DNA of 64,000 bases from contig NW_024881330.1 of assembly GCF_018691265.1 (NCBI RefSeq), positions 14,569,386 through 14,633,385 of the forward strand. Direction: 5' to 3'. The DNA is from Tyto alba (Eukaryota > Chordata > Aves > Strigiformes > Tytonidae). Position 1 is the first letter of the stretch; each line of letters starts with the position of its first letter. The position numbers and the translations under genes were made by a program. This document shows, one piece after another, positions 63,009 to 64,000 of the stretch. The notes under the pieces are model-generated. The model was given only the letters and a program-made list of their open reading frames with translations, was not told where the DNA came from and did not search any database.

Positions 63009-64000
63009 AGAGACATGGATTTGACAGGTGGACCACTCGGTGGATAAGGAATTGGCTAGATGGTTGCACTCAGAGAGTTGTGGTCAATGACTCGATGTCC
63101 AAGTGGAGGGGGGTGACCAGTGGTGTTCCTCAGGGGTCGTTGTTGGGACTGGTGCTGTTTGACATCTTTGTTGGCAACACTGACAGTGAGATTGAGTGCA
63201 CCCTCAGCAAGTTTACTGACAACACCAAGCTGTGTGGTGCACTGACACACTGGAGGGAAGGGATGGCATCCAGAGGGACCTGGACAGGCTGGAGAGGTGG
63301 GCCTCATGAAGTTCAACAAGGCCAGGTGCAAGGTCCTGCACATGGATCAGGTCAATCTCATGCACAAATACAGGCTCGACAAGGAGTGGATTGAGAGCAG
63401 CCCTGAGGAGAAGGACTTGGGGGTATTAGTAGATGGAAAACTGACTGTGAGCCAGCAAGGTGCTGTCACAGCCCAGAAAGCCAACTGTGTCCTGGGCTGC
63501 ATCAATAGGAGCGTGGCCAGCAGGTCCAGGGAGGGGATTCTCCCCCTCTACTCTGCCCTCATTAGACCCCACCTGCAGTGCTGTGTCCAGCTCTGGGGAC
63601 CCCAACATCATAAAGACACAGACCTGTCTGAGCGGGTCCAGAGGAGGCCACAAAGATGATCGGGGGGCTGGAGCACCTCCCCTGTGAGGACAGGTTGAGA
63701 GAGTTGGGGTTGTTCAGCCTGGAGAAGAGAAGGCTCCAGGGAGACCTGATAGCGGCCTGCCAGTACTTCCAAGGGGGCTACAGGAAAGGTGGGGAGGGAC
63801 ACTTTGTCAGGGAATGCAGTGATAGGATGAGGGGTAATGGTTTTCAACTGAAAGAAAGTAGGTTTAGCTTAGCTATAAGAAACTCTTTACTGTGAGGATG
63901 GTGAGACACTGGCACAGGTTGTCCAGAGAAGCTGTGGCTGCCCCCTCCCTGGAAGGGTTCAAGGCCAGGTTGGATGGGGCTTTGAGCAACCTGGTCTGGT
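63009..64000 (+). mobile_element. CR1 LINE, running off the right edge
   Basis: Starts in the reverse transcriptase domain ([16 protein letters not shown]) and continues through the ORF2 end into the 3' UTR, which is cut by the window. The coding frame is interrupted by frameshifts. It lies sense in MRPL13 intron 4 and closely resembles the copy at 54777-55392. Confidence 0.9.

Larger units (their letters stand above)
58099..64000 (+). other. MRPL13: MRPL13 intron 4 (right part outside window)
   Basis: No MRPL13 exon 5 was found. It contains the degraded CR1 tail (60876-61035), a T-run followed by an A-rich complement (62160-62237) and the CR1 running off the edge. Confidence 0.75.

Overview
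This is vertebrate nuclear DNA, and the repeats make it a bird. Several truncated CR1 LINEs carry the avian 3' end, and there is one solo LTR of the avian ERVL-like type. Coding sequence is sparse, split into many short exons with GT-AG introns, and AT-rich introns surround one GC-rich CpG island. The species cannot be named from the sequence.

Three genes are recognised, in the order SNTB1 - MTBP - MRPL13. This matches the known human 8q24.12 neighbourhood. (1) The last four coding exons of SNTB1 (beta-1-syntrophin) run left to right from 4228 to the stop at 15828. They encode 206 residues: the C-terminal part of the second PH domain and the syntrophin-unique domain. The first part of the gene lies left of the window. 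(2) MTBP (MDM2-binding protein, a Treslin/TICRR partner in replication initiation) runs right to left from the ATG at 51856 to the stop at 23189. All 22 coding exons could be placed with consistent phases, giving 2655 nt (884 residues plus stop). (3) MRPL13 (mitochondrial ribosomal protein uL13m) runs left to right from the ATG at 52024. Exons 1 to 4 (102 residues) are present and the gene continues past the right edge.

SNTB1 and MTBP converge tail to tail, about 3.5 kb apart if the proposed poly(A) sites are right. MTBP and MRPL13 diverge head to head with 167 bp between their start codons, inside a CpG island holding E2F-like and ETS-like motifs. A 43-bp GC-rich tandem repeat lies in that island, in MRPL13 intron 1.

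The introns hold four sizeable CR1 copies (6341-7066 minus, 33777-34745 minus, 54777-55392 plus, 63009 to the right edge plus), three older CR1 tail fragments, the solo LTR (11068-11556 plus) in a SNTB1 intron, and assorted microsatellites.

I found no undescribed multi-gene system. The most notable observations are in gene structure: MTBP exon 9 has a GC-AG intron upstream and a U12-type (minor spliceosome) intron downstream; the sense-oriented LTR in SNTB1 keeps a compact promoter and a strong splice donor just upstream of a SNTB1 exon; an open frame runs from a SNTB1 exon through its donor into a CR1 fragment; and two near-identical CR1 copies lie in direct orientation inside MRPL13.
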